Source: an uncultured Alphaproteobacteria bacterium
Lineage (GTDB): Bacteria; Pseudomonadota; Alphaproteobacteria; HIMB59; GCA-002718135
Direction: 5' to 3'
Assembly (NCBI GenBank): GCA_902582755.1
Contig: CACHSZ010000005.1
Coordinates: forward strand, 1-64,000
Length of the DNA stretch: 64,000 bases
Shown here: piece after piece, positions 46,277-55,564 of the stretch
How the letters are laid out: every line of letters starts with the position of its first letter
Numbering within the stretch: position 1 is the stretch's first letter
Position numbers and translations under genes: made by a program
The notes under the pieces: generated by a model
The model's database searches: none
What the model was told of the DNA's origin: nothing
What the model saw: the letters and a program-made list of their open reading frames with translations, nothing else

Positions 46277-48915
46277 AAATATAAAGAAATATCTTCATGA
46301 ACAGATTTACATGAAGCTAAATAAATAGCTTGCTCTTTATTAAGTCTCTCTTGTTTTCTTAATCCAAAAGTCTCTTTACCAGTTTCAGATAATTTAATTA
46401 AATCACTTAAGATAATTTTATTACCATCCAATCTCCAATTTTTTTCCAACTTGTATATTTTTTTTGCTTCATTAATTAAAGCTAATGCTTCTGTTTTCTT
46501 ATTGTAATTTTTTTTCAACAATTTTCTTGCTTTTTTGATTGGTTTTGTAATGTTTGAAGTGTCAGTGAAAGAATTAAATAATCTCTCAAAATTTTTAATT
46601 ATTTCTTCAATTCCATCTCTCTCTTCATTAACATTATTTAATAACTCATTAAAATTAATTTCTAATTTTGAAAATTCTTCAGCATTTTGAAAAATTTTGA
46701 TAAATTTTTGTAAATCATTAAATGCGTTATCTACTGATTTATTATAACTAAGTTTCTTTTTCTTAAAATTATCTAATATTGTTTTGAAATTATTATTTTC
46801 CTCTTTCCAATTTGGAGGAATTGTCATTTTTATAATCTCAATTTCATTTTCTAATTCAAAAATTTCCTCTTCAAACTTCTGAATTTCATTAAGTTTAGTT
46901 TCAAGTCTAATTTCTTTTTTAATTTTTTCTATCTTTGATAATTTTTTATAAATATTTTTTTCAATATTCCTTACTTCTGTATGAAGTGGCTTATAATTAA
47001 TAGAGTAATCGTTAAAATTTTTACGTGATAATTTTACTTCTTCTATCAAATTCTTTGAATCATTGATGTTATTAATCATATTAGAAAAATTTTTATTTTG
47101 TTTCTCTGGTAAAAAATCAATATTAGAAGACATTAGGTCATTTGTAATTAATATTGATTCAGAAAAATTTTCTTCATATTTGTTATAAGAATAATCTATT
47201 AAACATTCTTGAAGTTTAGGATTAATTGGAGGAGGAGAAACTTCTGATGAATAATAAGATCTAAGAGGTAAATAATTTACTAATTGTGGAAAATATCCAA
47301 CTACACCTAAACCAACTAATTGAAGTACAATAAATACACTTGCACCTTTCCAAATTTCAGTTGTTTTTATTGATTTTGGTGCTACCCCTCTTAGATAAAA
47401 TAGTGAAAATCCAAATGGTGGAGTTAAAAATGAAGTTTGCATATTTACACCAATCATTACACCCAGCCAAACTGCAGTAACATTTGCTGATGTTTCAGCT
47501 AATAGTATTGGTGCAACTATAGGAACAACAACAATAGCAATTTCTATGAAATCTAAAAAAAAACCTAGTACAAATATAACTGCCATTACAACTATAAATT
47601 GTGTCCAAAAACCTCCAGGAAGACTAGTGAGAAAATCCTTAACTATTTCTTCACCTCCAAAACCTCTAAACGCTGCTGTTAACATTGCAGCCCCAATCAG
47701 AATTATAAAAACCATTGAAGTAGTTAAGCTTGTTTCAATCATTACGTTTTTTAAAACATTATTTATTTTAAATGTTCTCCAAAAACTCCAAACAACACCA
47801 ACAAGTAAAAATATAACTGCAAATATTGCAATTACTAAAGCTACCACTTCTGATGTTGATGAAATATTTTTAACATTAAGTTGAAAATTTATTACAATAA
47901 AGGTTATTACTATTAATGAAATTATAGTTATTAAAGCTGGTGTATATTTGTTTTTTTTATCATACAATCTATAACCTCCCATCACACCTGCACCCACAGC
48001 ACCAATAGCACCTGCTTGATTTACTGTTGCTATACCAAGTAATATTGAACCTAAAACTACAAAAATTAATGCTAATGGCGGGACAAGCGATAGAAAAACT
48101 CTTCTAAAGAAATCTCTGTCATAATTTCCTTCATATTCTACTGGAGGCACTGCTTCTTTTTTAAATATTCCAATAAGCAAAACATATAACATGTATAGAC
48201 CAACAAGAACTAAACCAGGTAAGAAAGCTCCTAAAAACATATTTCCAGCACTGACTGAGTCTACACTAAATTGACTTGGTATATTTGTAGAACCAGTTAC
48301 GTTTTTATAATTTTCAATTCTCATATTATCTGCTGCATCTGAAGCAGATGCTAATTGATCTGACAAAATAATAAGGACAATTGAAGGTGGAATTATTTGA
48401 CCAAGTGTACCAGAAGAACAAACAATTCCAGACGCAAGTGATTTATTATAATTATTTTTCATCATTGCTGGTAAAGAAATTAAACCCATCGCAACTACCG
48501 TAGCCCCTACAATGCCTGTCGTAGCAGCTAATAATGCGCCAACAAAAATTACAGAAATTCCTAATCCCCCTGGAATAGGTCCAAATAATTGCCCCATACT
48601 TATTAATAGGTCTTCTGCAATTTTTGATTTTTCTAGCATTATTCCCATAAAAATAAACAGAGGTATTGCAATCAATGTATCTCTTTCTACCTCCCAATAT
48701 ACTCCTCGGAAATTTGTTATTCCTGCATTAAGCCATTGAAAAGGACCATCAGATATAAAATATTCGTTTGGATTACCCTCAATTAAATATCCTGCTAAAC
48801 CAGCTAAAAATATTGATATAATAGCTGAACCAGGAAGAGCAAAAGCTAATGGATATCCAGAAGCAAGTGCAAATGCCATTAAAAATATTAATAAAAAAAG
48901 AAAAAATAATTCCAT
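46273..48915 (-). CDS. dctM: TRAP transporter large permease DctM with long coiled-coil C-terminal tail
   Basis: The ion-coupled translocation subunit of a TRAP uptake system. Residues about 1-560 form a many-helix membrane domain with DctM signatures (FIFMGIMLEKSKIAEDLL, GILGQIIPPSIVLIILS-like GTLGQIIPPSIVLIILSDQL, VNMQTSFLTPPFGFSLFYLR). From about 561 to 880 there is an extra ~320-residue hydrophilic Lys/Glu/Asn-rich tail with heptad-like helices, which is absent from typical DctM. It closely resembles the mannitol/chloroaromatic TRAP branch. It lies downstream of dctP and dctQ on the same strand. Confidence 0.92.
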   Translation of the reverse strand: MELFFLFLLIFLMAFALASGYPLAFALPGSAIISIFLAGLAGYLIEGNPNEYFISDGPFQWLNAGITNFRGVYWEVERDTLIAIPLFIFMGIMLEKSKIAEDLLISMGQLFGPIPGGLGISVIFVGALLAATTGIVGATVVAMGLISLPAMMKNNYNKSLASGIVCSSGTLGQIIPPSIVLIILSDQLASASDAADNMRIENYKNVTGSTNIPSQFSVDSVSAGNMFLGAFLPGLVLVGLYMLYVLLIGIFKKEAVPPVEYEGNYDRDFFRRVFLSLVPPLALIFVVLGSILLGIATVNQAGAIGAVGAGVMGGYRLYDKKNKYTPALITIISLIVITFIVINFQLNVKNISSTSEVVALVIAIFAVIFLLVGVVWSFWRTFKINNVLKNVMIETSLTTSMVFIILIGAAMLTAAFRGFGGEEIVKDFLTSLPGGFWTQFIVVMAVIFVLGFFLDFIEIAIVVVPIVAPILLAETSANVTAVWLGVMIGVNMQTSFLTPPFGFSLFYLRGVAPKSIKTTEIWKGASVFIVLQLVGLGVVGYFPQLVNYLPLRSYYSSEVSPPPINPKLQECLIDYSYNKYEENFSESILITNDLMSSNIDFLPEKQNKNFSNMINNINDSKNLIEEVKLSRKNFNDYSINYKPLHTEVRNIEKNIYKKLSKIEKIKKEIRLETKLNEIQKFEEEIFELENEIEIIKMTIPPNWKEENNNFKTILDNFKKKKLSYNKSVDNAFNDLQKFIKIFQNAEEFSKLEINFNELLNNVNEERDGIEEIIKNFERLFNSFTDTSNITKPIKKARKLLKKNYNKKTEALALINEAKKIYKLEKNWRLDGNKIILSDLIKLSETGKETFGLRKQERLNKEQAIYLASCKSVHEDISLYF

Positions 48916-48917
48916 TA

Positions 48918-49838
48918 TTAATTCTTTCTAATTACTTCTAAACTTCTTAATGAATAAATTATAAACTGTATCAGCATTGTAAGAGCAAATATTATTAAAA
49001 AACCCGCCATTAAATATTTGATATTCATTCCTTGAGTACTTTGAGATGTTTCAAAATTCATTATTGGTTGATTTAAAACACATTGTTTACAGTACATCCC
49101 AAGAAAGAATACAGTTAAGCAAAGTGGAATACCCAGTAATAAACTTCCAAAAAGATTAACTCTCGCTTTATTTTTTTCACTAAAATTAGTATACAAAACA
49201 TCAACTCTTACATGGCCATCTTTAATTAAAGTATAGTAACTTCCAAATAAAAATAAGCTTCCATACCAGAATCTCACAAGATCGCTCATTAAAGTTTGTT
49301 CATATGAAAAAACAAATCTTAAAATGACAATTTGAAATTCTGCTATTACAACAAGAAATGCTAACCAGTAGAAATTGAGAGCTCTGAAGTAATATGCAAA
49401 AATTAATGATACAAATAATAGAGGGAAATGAACATATGGGGCTCGAAAAGAATTATTTGAAAATTTTATGTTCCAACTTTTTCCAATCATTTGTTCAAGG
49501 ATACCCTCAATTATTAAAAAAGAAATTATGGCGTCAATTATTCCTATTATTAATACTGACCAAAAACCAAATCTAATTATAAAATCATTAACTCTTTCAA
49601 GGTTATTGGCAAGAGTCAAATTATCAAGTTTTTGATTATAATAAATAAATATTAATGGAAAAATAATTGCTGATACATAAAGAAAAAATTGAAACGATGA
49701 ATATATATTTGCTGAATTATATATTGTAAACGCTCCAGGCCAATCACCTGCGAAAGTTAAATAGTTATTAACTATAAATGCAAATACTATTAGGATTAAA
49801 CAAATTGAAAAAAATTTAGAAATATTTGAGATATTCAT
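48918..49838 (-). CDS. dctQ: TRAP transporter small permease DctQ
   Basis: Small membrane subunit that couples DctM to the substrate-bound DctP. The ATG at 49838 is chosen. A longer frame from 49868 would translate through a perfect terminator-like hairpin and its T-run, which is unlikely. The ~306 residues are long for DctQ and contain six or more hydrophobic segments; the DctQ motif region is WYGSLFLFGSYYTLIKDGHVRVDVLY. It ends 2 bp before dctM. It belongs to the branch with enlarged DctQ. Confidence 0.88.
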   Translation of the reverse strand: MNISNISKFFSICLILIVFAFIVNNYLTFAGDWPGAFTIYNSANIYSSFQFFLYVSAIIFPLIFIYYNQKLDNLTLANNLERVNDFIIRFGFWSVLIIGIIDAIISFLIIEGILEQMIGKSWNIKFSNNSFRAPYVHFPLLFVSLIFAYYFRALNFYWLAFLVVIAEFQIVILRFVFSYEQTLMSDLVRFWYGSLFLFGSYYTLIKDGHVRVDVLYTNFSEKNKARVNLFGSLLLGIPLCLTVFFLGMYCKQCVLNQPIMNFETSQSTQGMNIKYLMAGFLIIFALTMLIQFIIYSLRSLEVIRKN

Positions 49839-49866
49839 AAAAAAAAGTGGGGAGTAAACTCCCCAC
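49839..49866 (-). terminator. Terminator/attenuator-like hairpin between dctP and dctQ
   Basis: On the minus strand GTGGGGAG (49866-49859 arm) pairs perfectly with CTCCCCAC (49854-49847) across a TTTA loop. Eight T residues (49846-49839) follow and then directly the dctQ ATG at 49838. This is a textbook intrinsic terminator, GC-rich in an otherwise AT-rich region. It lies just 13 bp after the dctP stop. Partial read-through would give more binding protein than permease, the ratio TRAP systems need. Confidence 0.9.
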
Positions 49867-49878
49867 ATGATTTAAAAT

Positions 49879-50985
49879 TTAACCTTCAAGTACTCTATTT
49901 CTCTGAGTAAAGAAAGCTGAGTCAGCTTTTTCTAGCCAACCACTTATTTCATTTCTTGATTTTCTAAAGCTTGCAAGAATTCTTCCAGTTAGTTCATTAC
50001 CTTCAGCAAGTTCTTCATACAGTTGTTCTGCTGCTTCACCCATTGCGTCGATAACATCTTCGTTGAATTCTCTTAGCTCTACACCATGATCATTAACAAG
50101 TCTCTGCAATGCAGCTCCGTTATTTGCATTATATTCTGTCAACATTCTTTCATTTTGAACTGTTGAAGCATGCTCAATAATCATTTGATCTGTTTTGCTT
50201 AAACTTGTTAACCAAGATTTATTACAACCTAGTGTTATTAATGTTCCTGGTTCATGACATCCAGGCCAGTAATAATACTTTGCGGCTTCATAGAATCTTG
50301 ATCTCTCATCATTCCATGGTCCTACCCATTCTGTTGCATCGATGGTTCCATTGATTAAGTTTTCATATATTTGTCCACCTGGCACACCTACAACAGATAA
50401 ACCAAGTTTAGACATCATCATTCCACCTAATCCAGGAATTCTCATTTTAAGACCTTTAAAATCATCTGGAGAATTAATTTCTTTATTAAACCATCCACCC
50501 ATCTGAACACCAGAGTTTCCAGCCATAAAGTTTTTCAAACCAAATTCATCACCAAGTTCATCCCAAAGTTCTTGTCCGCCACCATGTCGTATCCATCCGT
50601 TGATTTCAGTTGCTATCATTCCAAAAGGAACTGCTGCAAAGAAACCCCAACCTGGATGTTGTCCAATCCAATAGTAGTCAGCACTATTATACATTTGGGC
50701 ATTTCCAGATGTAACTTCTGTGAATACATCTAATGGTCCTACTCTTTCTCCACCAGCAAAGTGATTTACAACAATACGACCATCACTTAAGTCTGATATT
50801 CTTTGAGAAACAGCTTCAGCTCCTGTACCTAATCCAGGATAGCCTCTACCCCAAGTAGCAACGCAGTTGACTTCTATTCTATCAGCTGCAATAGCTGGAG
50901 CTGGGAAAGATGAAGCGGCTGTTGCAGCTGCTGCACCAATTCCTGCCTTTTTAAGGAAGTCACGTCTTTTAAAGTTTTTTTTCAT
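49879..50985 (-). CDS. dctP: TRAP transporter substrate-binding protein DctP (TakP/mannitol-chloroaromatic type)
   Basis: Periplasmic receptor of 368 residues with a Tat-type signal peptide (KRRDFLKKAG, twin Arg at 7-8, cleavage near APAIAA at about 33). Key segments are FKGLKMRIPGLGG (about 173-185, carboxylate-binding Arg) and NGTIDATEWVGPWND (about 215), as in the TakP family that binds 2-oxo acids. YYYWPGCHEPGT follows. The actual ligand is unknown but is probably an organic acid. A strong ribosome-binding site (CGGGAGGAC) precedes the ATG, and a promoter and terminator bracket the gene, pointing to high expression. Confidence 0.93.
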   Translation of the reverse strand: MKKNFKRRDFLKKAGIGAAAATAASSFPAPAIAADRIEVNCVATWGRGYPGLGTGAEAVSQRISDLSDGRIVVNHFAGGERVGPLDVFTEVTSGNAQMYNSADYYWIGQHPGWGFFAAVPFGMIATEINGWIRHGGGQELWDELGDEFGLKNFMAGNSGVQMGGWFNKEINSPDDFKGLKMRIPGLGGMMMSKLGLSVVGVPGGQIYENLINGTIDATEWVGPWNDERSRFYEAAKYYYWPGCHEPGTLITLGCNKSWLTSLSKTDQMIIEHASTVQNERMLTEYNANNGAALQRLVNDHGVELREFNEDVIDAMGEAAEQLYEELAEGNELTGRILASFRKSRNEISGWLEKADSAFFTQRNRVLEG

Positions 50986-51032
50986 ATGTCCTCCCGAGAT
51001 TATATGAATAAATTAATTAATTTATTAATAGA

Positions 51033-51059
51033 ATTATACAAAAATAGAAAATCTATCAA
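51033..51059 (-). promoter_or_regulatory. Candidate promoter of the dctPQM operon
   Basis: Minus-strand TTGATA (51059-51054) and TATAAT (51038-51033) with a 15-bp spacer and a TG just before the -10. It sits in the 104-bp gap between the acyl-CoA dehydrogenase gene and dctP, upstream of the GGGAGGAC ribosome-binding site. The short spacer lowers confidence. A separate promoter would let the transporter be made independently of the dehydrogenase. Confidence 0.4.
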
Positions 51060-51089
51060 TTTCAAATCATATAAATAATAAGAAAATTA

Positions 51090-52265
51090 TTAAAAACTAG
51101 AAATTCCTGTCTGATTTTTGCCTAAAATGAGTGAATGAATATCCTCCGCACCCTCGTAAGTTTTAACAGTTTCTAAATTAACCAAATGTCTCATGATATG
51201 ATATTCTTCTAATAGGCCATTTGCACCAAGCATGTCACGGGCATTTCTAATTATATCTAGAGATTTTTTACAGTTATTTTTTTTTAAAATACTAATTGCA
51301 TTAATGATATCTTTTCCTTCATCTAGAGCTTTAGAACTTAAAAGACATGATGCTAGTCCTAGATTTATTTCTATTTGCATCTCAGATAATTTTTTTTGAA
51401 TTAATTGATTTGATGCTAAAGTTTTTTTAAACATAATTCTATTTTCTACGTAGTCTTTTGCAATTAACCAACATTCGGATGCTGAACCTAATACACCCCA
51501 GCTAATTCCAAATCTTGCTTTATTGAGACAACTAAAAACTGATTTCCATCCTTCGGTATTTTCCAAACACAAATTATTTGGAACAAAAACATTGTTTAAA
51601 ATTATTTGACCAGTTGGACTAATTTTTAAGCTTGTCTTATTTTCTATTGTTGAAGTTTTTAATCCTTCAGTATTTTTTTCAATTATAAAACCTTTTATAC
51701 TTTTATGATCTTTGTTTTCTTCAATAGCCCAAATAATAAATATGTCAGCAATTGGAGCATTCGTAATCCAGTTTTTAGATCCATTTATAATATATCCATC
51801 TTTGGTTTTTTTAAATGAAGTTTTCATTGAAGTAGGATCAGAGCCAGCTTCGCTTTCTGTCAAACCAAAGCAACCAATTTTTTCTCCTTTAATTAATGAA
51901 GGAAGGTATTTATCTTTTTGTTCCTGAGATCCAAATTCATTAATTGGATGTATCACAAGAGAAGATTGAACAGATATTGAAGATCTATAGCTGCTATCAA
52001 TTTTTTCAAATTCATATGCTACAAGTCCATACGCTAAATTTGATGTACCGGACCCACCATGTGTATTAACTGTTTGTCCTAAAACTCCAAGTGATCCAAA
52101 TTTTGGATAGAGGGTTTGATCAAATTCATTTTTTCTGTTTCTTTCAACTACTGTAGGTTTAAGTTCATTATTACAAAAATCTCTTACATTTTTCTGAATA
52201 TTACTCTCTTCTTCATTTAAATGACTTTGAATATAAAATGGATCAAACCAATTATTTTCTTTCAT
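51090..52265 (-). CDS. gcdH: Acyl-CoA dehydrogenase, glutaryl-CoA dehydrogenase type
   Basis: Flavoenzyme of 391 residues. FAD-binding and acyl-CoA motifs are GCFGLTESEAGSDPTSMKT (about 132-150) and KNWITNAPIADIFIIWA. The C-terminal KTYEGAEDIHSLILGKNQTG holds the catalytic base Glu and matches the YEG-x-x-DIH-LILGR pattern of GcdH. That enzyme oxidises and decarboxylates glutaryl-CoA from lysine and tryptophan breakdown. Other short-chain acyl-CoA dehydrogenases are less similar in this motif. It lies upstream of dctPQM on the same strand and diverges from rpiB across 51 bp. Confidence 0.88.
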   Translation of the reverse strand: MKENNWFDPFYIQSHLNEEESNIQKNVRDFCNNELKPTVVERNRKNEFDQTLYPKFGSLGVLGQTVNTHGGSGTSNLAYGLVAYEFEKIDSSYRSSISVQSSLVIHPINEFGSQEQKDKYLPSLIKGEKIGCFGLTESEAGSDPTSMKTSFKKTKDGYIINGSKNWITNAPIADIFIIWAIEENKDHKSIKGFIIEKNTEGLKTSTIENKTSLKISPTGQIILNNVFVPNNLCLENTEGWKSVFSCLNKARFGISWGVLGSASECWLIAKDYVENRIMFKKTLASNQLIQKKLSEMQIEINLGLASCLLSSKALDEGKDIINAISILKKNNCKKSLDIIRNARDMLGANGLLEEYHIMRHLVNLETVKTYEGAEDIHSLILGKNQTGISSF

Positions 52266-52316
52266 ACAATATTAGGCAATATCATCATTTTGATGTAAAT
52301 AACCACAAAAATTATT

Positions 52317-52736
52317 ATGCAAAATAAGAATATATACATTGCCTCAGACCATGCTGGATTTGACCTCAAAACTAAATTGTTAAAGAATTTTCCAAAAATT
52401 AATGATTTAGGAACAAAGACAGATGAGAGTGTTGATTATCCTGATTTTGCACACAAATTAACTAAAGAGGTTCTTAAGAATAAGAAAAACGTTGGTATTC
52501 TAATCTGTGGAACTGGTGTTGGTATGAGTATTGCAGCTAATAGAAAAAAAGGAATTAGGGCTGGTCTTGCTAATAATTCAAAAATAGCAAGATTGATAAG
52601 AAAGCACAATGATGCTAATGTACTTGTTTTACCAGGTAGATTTATAAATACTAGCGAGGCAAAAAAAAGTGTTCAGGCTTTTCTTTCTACAAAGTTTGAG
52701 TCAGGACGACATAAAAGAAGGATTAAAAAATTATGA
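52317..52736 (+). CDS. rpiB: Ribose 5-phosphate isomerase B
   Basis: Interconverts ribose 5-phosphate and ribulose 5-phosphate. The 139 residues show [16 protein letters not shown], the DYPDFAH segment and the anion-hole/catalytic [20 protein letters not shown] with the Cys near residue 67. Its last 4 bp overlap glyA. The rpiB-glyA-nrdR-ribD order is conserved in alphaproteobacteria. Confidence 0.96.
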   Translation: MQNKNIYIASDHAGFDLKTKLLKNFPKINDLGTKTDESVDYPDFAHKLTKEVLKNKKNVGILICGTGVGMSIAANRKKGIRAGLANNSKIARLIRKHNDANVLVLPGRFINTSEAKKSVQAFLSTKFESGRHKRRIKKL

Positions 52737-54022
52737 TTTCAGATTTGTTTACTAAAGGAATTAAAGAAGCAGACCCAGAGGTTTATGGAACACTAAGCCG
52801 TGAATTAGAAAGACAACAAAACCAAATAGAGTTGATAGCATCTGAAAATATTGCTTCAAGATCAATTTTAAATGCTCAAGGTTCTGTTATGACCAATAAA
52901 TATGCAGAAGGGTATCCTGGTAAACGATATTATGGAGGATGTGAATTCGTAGATCAAGCTGAAGAGATTGCTTTAGAAAGAGTTAAAAAACTTTTTAATT
53001 GTAAATTTGCAAATCTACAACCGCATAGTGGAGCACAGGCAAACCAAGCAGTTTTTCTAGCTTTACTTCAACCACATGATACTATTTTAGGTATGTCTCT
53101 TGCATCAGGTGGTCACCTAACTCATGGAGCAAAACCTAATCTATCTGGTAAATGGTTTAATGCTGTTCAATACGGTGTAAAAAAAGATGGTAATGATAAA
53201 GATTTAATTGATTATGATGAAGTTGAAGCTTTAGCTTTAGAGCATAAACCAAAAATGATAATAGCGGGAGCTTCCGCTTATCCTAGAACAATAGATTGGA
53301 AAAAATTTAGGGAAATAGCTGATAAAGTAGGCGCATATTTTTTAGTTGATATGGCTCACTACTCCGGTTTGGTGGCTGGTAAACAATATCCAAATCCGAT
53401 TGAGCATGCCCATGTAGTAACTTCAACAACTCACAAAACTTTAAGAGGTGCAAGAAGTGCAATGATTTTAACTAATCATGAAGATTTATATAAAAAAATT
53501 AATTCTGCTGTTTTCCCCGGATTACAAGGTGGTCCACTAATGCATGTAATTGCGGCTAGAGCTGTTTGCTTTGGTGAAGCACTTAAACCTGAATTCGAAG
53601 AATATATTAAAAATGTAATTGCTAGTGCTAAAGTTATGGCAAAAACTTTAGTTGATAGAGGATTTAGAATTGTTACAGGAGGCACAGATTCACATATAGT
53701 TTGGTTAGACTTGACACCAAAAGGTTTAACTGGCGATAAAGCTGAAAAAATTTTAGAAGAAGTTGGATTGGCATGTAATAAAAATGCAATTCCTTATGAC
53801 CCTAATCCACCAAAAATAACTAGTGGACTTAGATTTGGAACTGCCGCTGCTACGACCAGAGGTTTTAATCAGAAAGACTTTGAACAGGTTGGAAATATGA
53901 TTGCTGATATTTTGGATAGTCTTTTACTTGAAGAAAATGAAAGAAGTAAAGTTTTTAATAAAACAAGAAAAGATGTAATTGAACTTTGCAAAAAATATCC
54001 AATTTATAGTGAGGCATTTTAA
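52733..54022 (+). CDS. glyA: Serine hydroxymethyltransferase
   Basis: PLP enzyme linking serine, glycine and one-carbon metabolism. The 429 residues contain [39 protein letters not shown] and the PLP lysine in [16 protein letters not shown] (about residue 230). The C-terminal [14 protein letters not shown] is folate-related. No glycine riboswitch is seen before it. nrdR follows without a gap. Confidence 0.98.
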   Translation: MISDLFTKGIKEADPEVYGTLSRELERQQNQIELIASENIASRSILNAQGSVMTNKYAEGYPGKRYYGGCEFVDQAEEIALERVKKLFNCKFANLQPHSGAQANQAVFLALLQPHDTILGMSLASGGHLTHGAKPNLSGKWFNAVQYGVKKDGNDKDLIDYDEVEALALEHKPKMIIAGASAYPRTIDWKKFREIADKVGAYFLVDMAHYSGLVAGKQYPNPIEHAHVVTSTTHKTLRGARSAMILTNHEDLYKKINSAVFPGLQGGPLMHVIAARAVCFGEALKPEFEEYIKNVIASAKVMAKTLVDRGFRIVTGGTDSHIVWLDLTPKGLTGDKAEKILEEVGLACNKNAIPYDPNPPKITSGLRFGTAAATTRGFNQKDFEQVGNMIADILDSLLLEENERSKVFNKTRKDVIELCKKYPIYSEAF

Positions 54023-54475
54023 ATGAGATGCCCCTTCTGTAGTAATGAAGATACACAAGTAAAAGACTCAAGACCTACAGAAGATAATACAGCTATAAGA
54101 AGAAGAAGAGTTTGCGATGCATGTGGCTCTAGATTTACAACTTTTGAAAGAATTCAGCTAAGAGATTTGGTCGTAATGAAAAGTAACGGACAAAAAGAAA
54201 ATTTTGATAGAGATAAAATGTATAGATCTCTTTCTTTAGCTTTAAGAAAAAGAAATGTTGATAATGAAAAAATTGAAAAAATTGTTAATGCTATTGTAAG
54301 AAAATTAGAGAATTCAGGTGAAACTGATATAAAATCAAATATTATCGGTCAGTACATCATGGAAGCTTTAATGCATTTAGATCAGGTAGCTTATGTCAGA
54401 TTTGCATCTGTTTACAAAAATTTTAGAGAAGCAAAAGATTTTGAAGATTTCTTAGGTAATTTAGAAGATAAATAA
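54023..54475 (+). CDS. nrdR: Transcriptional repressor NrdR
   Basis: Zinc-finger and ATP-cone repressor of ribonucleotide reductase genes. The N-terminal zinc ribbon (residues 1-~35) has [20 protein letters not shown] and the second pair [13 protein letters not shown]. The ATP-cone follows (about 45-135) with [16 protein letters not shown]. The 150 residues fit the family. It starts immediately after the glyA stop. Confidence 0.97.
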   Translation: MRCPFCSNEDTQVKDSRPTEDNTAIRRRRVCDACGSRFTTFERIQLRDLVVMKSNGQKENFDRDKMYRSLSLALRKRNVDNEKIEKIVNAIVRKLENSGETDIKSNIIGQYIMEALMHLDQVAYVRFASVYKNFREAKDFEDFLGNLEDK

Positions 54476-54481
54476 TTTTTA

Positions 54482-55564
54482 GTGTCTCAACAAAATGTAA
54501 AGATGATTAATTTAGCACATGATATTGCTAAAAAAAAATTTGGAAGAACTTTCCCCAATCCCACAGTGGGCTGTATAATTGCAAAAAATTCAAAAATAAT
54601 TTCTAAAGCTGTAACGAATCAATCTGGAAGGCCTCACGCTGAAGAAATAGCTCTAGCTAAAGCTGGCCATAAAGCTAAAGGAGCTTCAATGTATGTTACT
54701 TTAGAACCATGTTTTCATAGTTCAAAAGATGGATCATGCACCGATCAAATATTAAGATCAGGAATTAAAGAAATATTTATATCTGCGGCTGATCCAGATG
54801 TTAGAACTAATTACAAAAGTATTAAAAAATTAAAAAAAAATAATGTAATTGTAAATGTAGGTTTAGAAAAGAATAGAACATACAATTTAAATAAATTTTT
54901 TTTTAAAAGTGTTTTAAAGAAAAAACCATTTACAAAAGTCAAAATTGCAACTTCCACAGATGAAAAAATTGCATGGCACGATTATAAAAGTAAATGGATA
55001 TCTAACAAATCAAGTAGAGAATATGCTCATAAGTTAAGATCAATGAGTCAAGCTATTTTAACAACTTCAAAAACTGTTATAAAAGATGATCCAAGATTAA
55101 CTATAAGATTAAAAAAAAATTTAGTGCGACATATTCCAATTATAATAATTGATAATAATCTAAAAATACCAATGAAATCAAAAATATTAAAAGATATATC
55201 TAAAAAAAGAATTATTATTTTTACTTCTAAAAAAAATAAAAAATCTGAAAATTTAATTAAATTAGGATGTGAAATTATTTTTTGTAAATTAAATAAAAAC
55301 AAAAAACTAAATTTAAAAAATGTTTTTAGTAAAATATACTCATTAAAAATATCTGATTTATTAGTTGAAGCAGGTGGTATTTTTTTTACAGAATTGTTAA
55401 ATAATAAGTTAGTAGATGAAATTCATTTATTTAAATCTAAAATTATTATAGGAAAACATGGTAAACCAGCGATTGTTGGAAAAAAACTTAGTCAACTAAA
55501 TTTATCATTAAATGAAAGAAAAAAATTCAAAGACGACATATATAAAAATTATCAGGTGAATTAA
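54482..55564 (+). CDS. ribD: Bifunctional riboflavin biosynthesis deaminase/reductase RibD
   Basis: Second and third steps from GTP to riboflavin. It starts with GTG at 54482. The deaminase domain (1-~145) has the zinc site HAEEIAL and TLEPCFHSSKDGSCTDQI. The reductase domain (about 150-360) has KIATSTDEKIA and LLVEAGGIFFTELL. Length is 360 residues. Its stop overlaps ribE by one base. The gene set ribD-ribE-ribB-ribH here encodes most of the pathway except GTP cyclohydrolase II. Confidence 0.94.
   Translation: MSQQNVKMINLAHDIAKKKFGRTFPNPTVGCIIAKNSKIISKAVTNQSGRPHAEEIALAKAGHKAKGASMYVTLEPCFHSSKDGSCTDQILRSGIKEIFISAADPDVRTNYKSIKKLKKNNVIVNVGLEKNRTYNLNKFFFKSVLKKKPFTKVKIATSTDEKIAWHDYKSKWISNKSSREYAHKLRSMSQAILTTSKTVIKDDPRLTIRLKKNLVRHIPIIIIDNNLKIPMKSKILKDISKKRIIIFTSKKNKKSENLIKLGCEIIFCKLNKNKKLNLKNVFSKIYSLKISDLLVEAGGIFFTELLNNKLVDEIHLFKSKIIIGKHGKPAIVGKKLSQLNLSLNERKKFKDDIYKNYQVN

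Noticed and set aside
47546-47884. Plus-strand open frame of 112 codons inside dctM
   Set aside because: Antisense to hydrophobic permease sequence, with Thr/Ile/Lys-rich nonsense composition.
49839-49868. Longer dctQ starting at 49868
   Set aside because: It would place ten codons inside the perfect hairpin and T-run; the ATG at 49838 begins the natural hydrophobic N-terminus.
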